Shown: piece by piece, positions 46,067-49,334 of the stretch
How the letters are laid out: each line of letters starts with the position of its first letter
Position numbering within the stretch: position 1 is the first letter of the stretch
From: a bacterium
GTDB lineage: Bacteria > Cyanobacteriota > Vampirovibrionia > Gastranaerophilales > UBA9971
Length of the DNA stretch: 49,334 nucleotides
Assembly: GCA_037147175.1 (NCBI GenBank)
Contig: JBAWVS010000016.1
Location: 1-49,334 of the forward strand
Reading direction: 5' to 3'
The notes under the pieces: model-generated
Databases searched by the model: none
What the model saw: only the letters and a program-made list of their open reading frames with translations
What the model was told of the DNA's origin: nothing
Program-made: the position numbers and the translations under genes

Positions 46067-46564
46067 CTACTTAATCCCCAGTTTTTTTTGCGTATAATTA
46101 ATCAAACCGCCTACTTCGATAAGCTCTTGAATAGATTTTGGAAACGGGTTGGTCTGATAGGTTTTATTTTTGGTTAAATTTTTGATTTCTCCGTTATCAA
46201 GATTCACTTCGATTTCATCTCCTGAATCAGTTTCATTAGCGATTTCAGGATTTTCTAAAATAGGAAGCCCGATATTAATTGCATTTCTGAAGAAAATTCT
46301 TGCAAAACTTTTTGCTATTACAACAGAAATACCGCTTTCTTTTATAGCAATCGGAGCATGTTCTCTTGAGCTTCCGCAGCCAAAATTTTCTCCAGCGACT
46401 ATAATATCCCCGATTTGAACGTTTTTAGCAAAGGTTTCATCGATGTCTTCCATACAATGCTCGGCAAGTTCTTTTGCATCTGTAGTGTTTAAGTATCTTG
46501 CAGGAATAATAACGTCTGTATCGACATCATCTTTATATACCCATGCTTTACCAATTTTTGTCAT
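46067..46564 (-). CDS. leuD: 3-isopropylmalate dehydratase small subunit
   Basis: This is a 165-residue aconitase-swivel subunit. Motifs: [21 protein letters not shown] at the N-terminus, the substrate loop [11 protein letters not shown], and [17 protein letters not shown] chose the ATG at 46564 because AGGAG lies 8 nt upstream; an in-frame start at 46615 would add an unlikely basic leader. It needs LeuC, encoded elsewhere. It is in an operon with leuB. Confidence 0.94.
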   Translation of the reverse strand: MTKIGKAWVYKDDVDTDVIIPARYLNTTDAKELAEHCMEDIDETFAKNVQIGDIIVAGENFGCGSSREHAPIAIKESGISVVIAKSFARIFFRNAINIGLPILENPEIANETDSGDEIEVNLDNGEIKNLTKNKTYQTNPFPKSIQELIEVGGLINYTQKKLGIK

Positions 46565-46809
46565 AATTTTTCTCCTCTTATGATAGTTTTCAAATTTTAA
46601 ATTATTATATAACACAAAATTATTACAAAATGTAAATATGGATTTTTCTAGCAGATTCTTTGGCTGAGGCTATTTTCTGATTTTTAGCAAAATTTTTCTC
46701 ATGATTAAGTGTCACTTTTTTATATTCACGGACATTAAGTAAACAGATGTTATAAAAATTTAATTTTTATTTAGATAAAACTAAAAATCAGGAAAGCGAG
46801 AGTTTAAAC

Positions 46810-47673
46810 ATGGCAATTAGTTCTGTTATGAGTAGATTTATTCCAAAAACAGTAGATCTGAAAACATTTCAACAGCTTTTAACTTCAAAACACAGCCCTA
46901 AAAACACTAAAATATTTGCTGTTACAGCTGATACCTTTATGAAAGCTACACAAGATTTGACGGAAATAACCATTCCTCGAAATCTTTTACTGAAAGTAAT
47001 TGGTTCAGGAACAGTTAATAAAAAAGTTATTCTGGAAAAAGGCAGTCAACTCAGGGCTTATAAATTAAAGATTAAAGGCGATGTTAAAACAGAAGGCAAA
47101 AAACTTAAAGTTTTTGCTACAAATAATTTAACTACAGATTGGGGAGCAAAAGCCAAAGTTGAAATAGTTGAAGGTGATGCCTTAAATAAAGAAGGTCGAC
47201 AAACAATTAAAGTAGTAGACGGCGATTCATACAACTTCGGCAAATACCAAAAAATAGGAGAAACAACTGACGGTATAAATTATGGAAACACACAAATAAT
47301 TGGCAACGCATGGGGAAACCTGGAAAATCACGGTAAATACCAAAGAAGTAAGTTTGTAGAAGGAGATGCCAACACGTACGGAGGTCTACAAATTAATTCA
47401 TCTGTTAATAGTGCTAATAACTTTGGAAAAGGTATTCAATTATCTGGTGTAACAAGAAATGCAGACAATTATAATTATCTTGTTAAAACTGAAGGAAATG
47501 TTTTAAAAATGACTGAAGATCCTGATAATCTTAAAAAAGGGGTTCAATTAACAGGTATTGCCGTAGGTGAGTCAACAAATCATGGAAACAAAAATACCAA
47601 AGGGATTCAATTAACAGGCATCAGCTCAGTAGAAAAGATTTTAGGCAGGGTACTGAGCGTATTCAATATTTAA
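46810..47673 (+). CDS. Unrecognised repeat protein, putative beta-solenoid
   Basis: This is a 287-residue protein with no signal peptide. From about residue 80 it consists of irregular repeats of roughly 20-25 residues with the pattern (V/I)-x-GD-A/S-x-N-x-G-x-x-Q, for example EGDALNKEGRQT, DGDSYNFGKYQK, IGNAWGNLENHGKYQ and EGDANTYGGLQ. These are followed by three GIQL(S/T)G or GVQLTG units toward the C-terminus. Such Asn/Gly-rich periodicity suggests a right-handed beta-helix or a bactofilin-like polymer. Family not recognised. It precedes the paralogue pair on the same strand by 48 nt. Confidence 0.6.
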   Translation: MAISSVMSRFIPKTVDLKTFQQLLTSKHSPKNTKIFAVTADTFMKATQDLTEITIPRNLLLKVIGSGTVNKKVILEKGSQLRAYKLKIKGDVKTEGKKLKVFATNNLTTDWGAKAKVEIVEGDALNKEGRQTIKVVDGDSYNFGKYQKIGETTDGINYGNTQIIGNAWGNLENHGKYQRSKFVEGDANTYGGLQINSSVNSANNFGKGIQLSGVTRNADNYNYLVKTEGNVLKMTEDPDNLKKGVQLTGIAVGESTNHGNKNTKGIQLTGISSVEKILGRVLSVFNI

Positions 47674-47721
47674 TATAAGTATGTTTCAAATAAAAATACA
47701 AAAAATTAGAAGGAGAAAAAA

Positions 47722-48255
47722 ATGATGACAAAAATTTCACTTACACAACCAATGCCAAATAAAGCACTTTCTTTTGGTAGATCTTATCATTACAACGATT
47801 TGTTTTCTGAAGCCATACAAAGTAACTCAGTAACAATAACCCCTCAGGAAGAAGAAAAACATCTGGAAGATATGTTTAAAAAAATGAAATCAAAAAAATT
47901 AGCGCCTATAGATTTGCTTGATCCGCGTCTGTGTTCAAGTAGACCTATGGTTCCGGAGATAATGAAACTTATTGACCCTCGAAAAGATGACATATGGACA
48001 GACTATAAAGAGCATTTTTTTGAAGAAGGTGCATCCGGAAAGAAAGGACGTATAGTAAAAATCAGGATGCCTGAATATACGCCGGAAATATTTCCGGCTC
48101 CATTGCGGATAGTAGAAATCCCTCTTGATATAGAGTCTTACGGAAAAGGAATTTATACGCAATACGATAGTACTATGACAGAAAGATCCAAAAAACTCTT
48201 TAAGGCTATTTTAAGCCATACAACAAAATTTAAAGAATGGGTAGGACGTATATAA
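47722..48255 (+). CDS. Unrecognised protein, tandem paralogue 1
   Basis: This 177-residue protein is about 80% identical by hand alignment to the next gene. The N-terminus reads KISLTQPMPNKALSFGRSYHY; the middle is charged (EEEKHLEDMFKKMKSKKLAP), followed by a conserved KKGRIVKIRMP...FPAPLRIV-IPL and YGKGIYTQYD. No known domain, signal peptide or membrane helix. AAGGAG lies 7 nt before two tandem ATGs. A hairpin follows the stop. The family is unknown and probably lineage-specific. Confidence 0.7.
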   Translation: MMTKISLTQPMPNKALSFGRSYHYNDLFSEAIQSNSVTITPQEEEKHLEDMFKKMKSKKLAPIDLLDPRLCSSRPMVPEIMKLIDPRKDDIWTDYKEHFFEEGASGKKGRIVKIRMPEYTPEIFPAPLRIVEIPLDIESYGKGIYTQYDSTMTERSKKLFKAILSHTTKFKEWVGRI

Positions 48256-48276
48256 AGTCCCTGAAACTAAACAAAA

Positions 48277-48309
48277 AGAGAAACCTATTGAAACCGGATA
48301 TGTTTCTCT
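48277..48309 (+). terminator. Hairpin after paralogue 1
   Basis: AGAGAAAC (48277-48284) pairs with GTTTCTCT (48302-48309) across a 17-nt loop. The T-tract is short, so this is a weak terminator candidate. Confidence 0.5.
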
Positions 48310-48550
48310 ATTTCGTCATCGTGATTAATATAAGTTTTTTTAAATGAAAATAATGAGAACTTGGCTCTGAAAGGAAAAGGAAAGAAAAAATGAACTTTGG
48401 AATCGCAACACAAAAAAATCCGTAAAAGGAGGTAAAAATGACCAATTAAAGACTGATTTTAAACAATTTTAGTAAATTTTATTCGAAATATTTAAAATAT
48501 TTAAATTGAGAGTGCTATTCGAATAAAAGAGTTAATTTTTCAACGCTCTC

Positions 48551-48683
48551 TAAGAAGAAACTGTCTTGTTAAAATCAAAACCGCCTTGTCAAACAAGCCG
48601 TTTACGATTTTAACCGCAGTCCTTAAAACGAGCCTATAAAACTTGTATATCTCGATTTTTATATTTTTAACAAGATAGGCTCC
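48551..48683. mobile_element. MITE-like element, copy 2
   Basis: This is an inverse-oriented, nearly identical copy of the element at 44806-44936, starting ACTGTCTTGTTAAAATC and ending TTTTTAACAAGATAGGCTCC. It sits 14 nt or less upstream of the duplicated leader of paralogue 2. Confidence 0.78.
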
Positions 48684-48734
48684 AAGTATGTTTCACGTAA
48701 AAATATAAAAAGTATAAAGTATAAGGAGAAAATT

Positions 48735-49295
48735 ATGATGACAAAAATTTCACTTTCACAACCAATGCCAAATAAAGCACTTTCTTTTGGTAAATCTTAT
48801 CATTACAACGATTGGTTTTCTGAAGCCATACAAATTAACTCAGTAACAATAACCCCTCAGGAAGAAGAAAAACATCTGGAAGATATGCTTGAAAAAATGA
48901 AATCAAAAAAATTAGCGCCTATAGACCAGTTTGATCCGCGTCTGTATTCAAGTAACCCTATGGTTCCGAAGATAATGAAACTTATTGACCCTCGAAATGA
49001 AGACACTTGGACAAAGTATCTAGAGCATTTTTTTGAAGAAGGTGAGTCCGGAAAAAAAGGTCGCATAGTGAAAATCAGAATGCCTCAGCGTTCAACAGAA
49101 ATATTTCCGGCTCCATTGCGGATAGTATCGATTCCTCTTGATAAAGAGTCTTACGGAAAAGGGATTTATACTCAATACGATAATACTATGACAGAAAAAT
49201 CCAAAAACCTCTTTAAGGATATTTTAAGAAATACAGCTAAATTTGAAAGATGGCTAGGACGGATGCCTTATGAGGAAGTCCTAGTGTTCAGTTAA
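48735..49295 (+). CDS. Unrecognised protein, tandem paralogue 2
   Basis: This 186-residue protein is the second copy of the preceding gene, with the same N-terminal PNKALSFGKSYHYND and the KKGRIVKIRMP core. Its C-terminus is 9 residues longer (PYEEVLVFS). Differences cluster in the middle (residues 65-97) and at the C-terminus, so the copies are diverging. AAGGAG precedes the ATG. The MITE-like element lies directly upstream. Confidence 0.7.
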   Translation: MMTKISLSQPMPNKALSFGKSYHYNDWFSEAIQINSVTITPQEEEKHLEDMLEKMKSKKLAPIDQFDPRLYSSNPMVPKIMKLIDPRNEDTWTKYLEHFFEEGESGKKGRIVKIRMPQRSTEIFPAPLRIVSIPLDKESYGKGIYTQYDNTMTEKSKNLFKDILRNTAKFERWLGRMPYEEVLVFS

Positions 49296-49334
49296 GTTAA
49301 AAGTTTAGAACAAATTTTCTTTTTTCACGTCTTG

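Larger units (their letters stand above)
48256..48734. other. 479-bp inter-paralogue region: hairpin, decayed reading frames and a MITE
   Basis: After the hairpin the region has two good SD-ATG pairs that lead nowhere: one frame of 11 codons (starting at about 48391) and a perfect AAGGAGGT followed by a 3-codon frame (about 48438). Then come an AT-rich stretch and the MITE-like copy 2. The last 50 nt resemble the leader of paralogue 1, both starting AAGTATGTTTCA. This looks like the remains of a gene plus an insertion. Confidence 0.5.

Overview
The window is AT-rich bacterial DNA that joins an accessory (mobile and defence) block, about 1-21.4 kb, to an ordinary chromosomal block, about 21.6-49.3 kb. 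The organism has a Gram-negative envelope: an Omp85/BamA protein with three POTRA domains, an OmpH/Skp-like chaperone, and a TonB-type C-terminal domain. Three POTRAs, a short cyanobacterial-type principal sigma factor, and many unrecognised small proteins suggest a non-photosynthetic relative of cyanobacteria (Melainabacteria/Vampirovibrionia, Gastranaerophilales-like). That placement is inference at moderate confidence; I cannot run a tree.

Accessory block. It opens with an intact IS256-family transposase (154-1365). Next, on the minus strand, come a TrlF-like PHP-phosphoesterase/SMC-type ATPase (1611-4538) and a tight three-gene operon (8258 to 4818). The operon encodes an Mrr-like nuclease-domain protein, a small middle protein and a Rad50-like zinc-hook ATPase, which matches the predicted ABC-three-component (ABC-3C) conflict systems. 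A 5'-truncated Y-family DNA polymerase fragment (8409-8711) follows, then a secreted WG-repeat/TonB_C protein with a degenerate metallopeptidase-like tail, a cupin, and a large SF1 helicase fused to a Vsr/DUF2726-like nuclease domain (10995-13646). A phage-like module (13983-21412) carries an HTH regulator, a ParB-methyltransferase fusion, a DUF5681 small-terminase-like protein, a terminase large subunit, an unrecognised protein, a DUF2924 protein and a large serine recombinase. No capsid, portal or tail gene is visible. The module ends just before tRNA-Ala(GGC).

Chromosomal block. Its genes are tsaC-rpiB, an unknown gene, bamA-ompH/skp, tRNA-Phe(GAA), a secreted unknown protein, mutL-rmuC, rpoD, rlmB, aroH, pepT and an alpha/beta hydrolase. 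A long minus-strand run follows: speD, speE, speB, pyrK-pyrD-pyrE, an O-methyltransferase and nagA, covering polyamine synthesis, the last steps to UMP and amino-sugar catabolism. Then come a stand-alone NuoE-like ferredoxin, engB with an overlapping small ORF, a ribbon-helix-helix regulator, leuD-leuB, a putative beta-solenoid protein, and two tandem paralogues about 80% identical to each other.

Two families of small repeats run through the chromosomal block. One is a MITE-like element with TIRs around AGCCTATCTTGTTAAAA (44806-44936, 48551-48683, and a short form at 30594-30660). The other is a palindromic repeat with a constant GAGCAAAGCGA loop and covarying stems (30482-30566, 35626-35656, 43321-43415). 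The strongest candidates for new biology are the TrlF/ABC-3C defence island, the WG-TonB_C-degenerate-peptidase protein, the capsid-less terminase element, and the shared N-terminal LSF(G/K) motif in PepT and the terminal paralogues.
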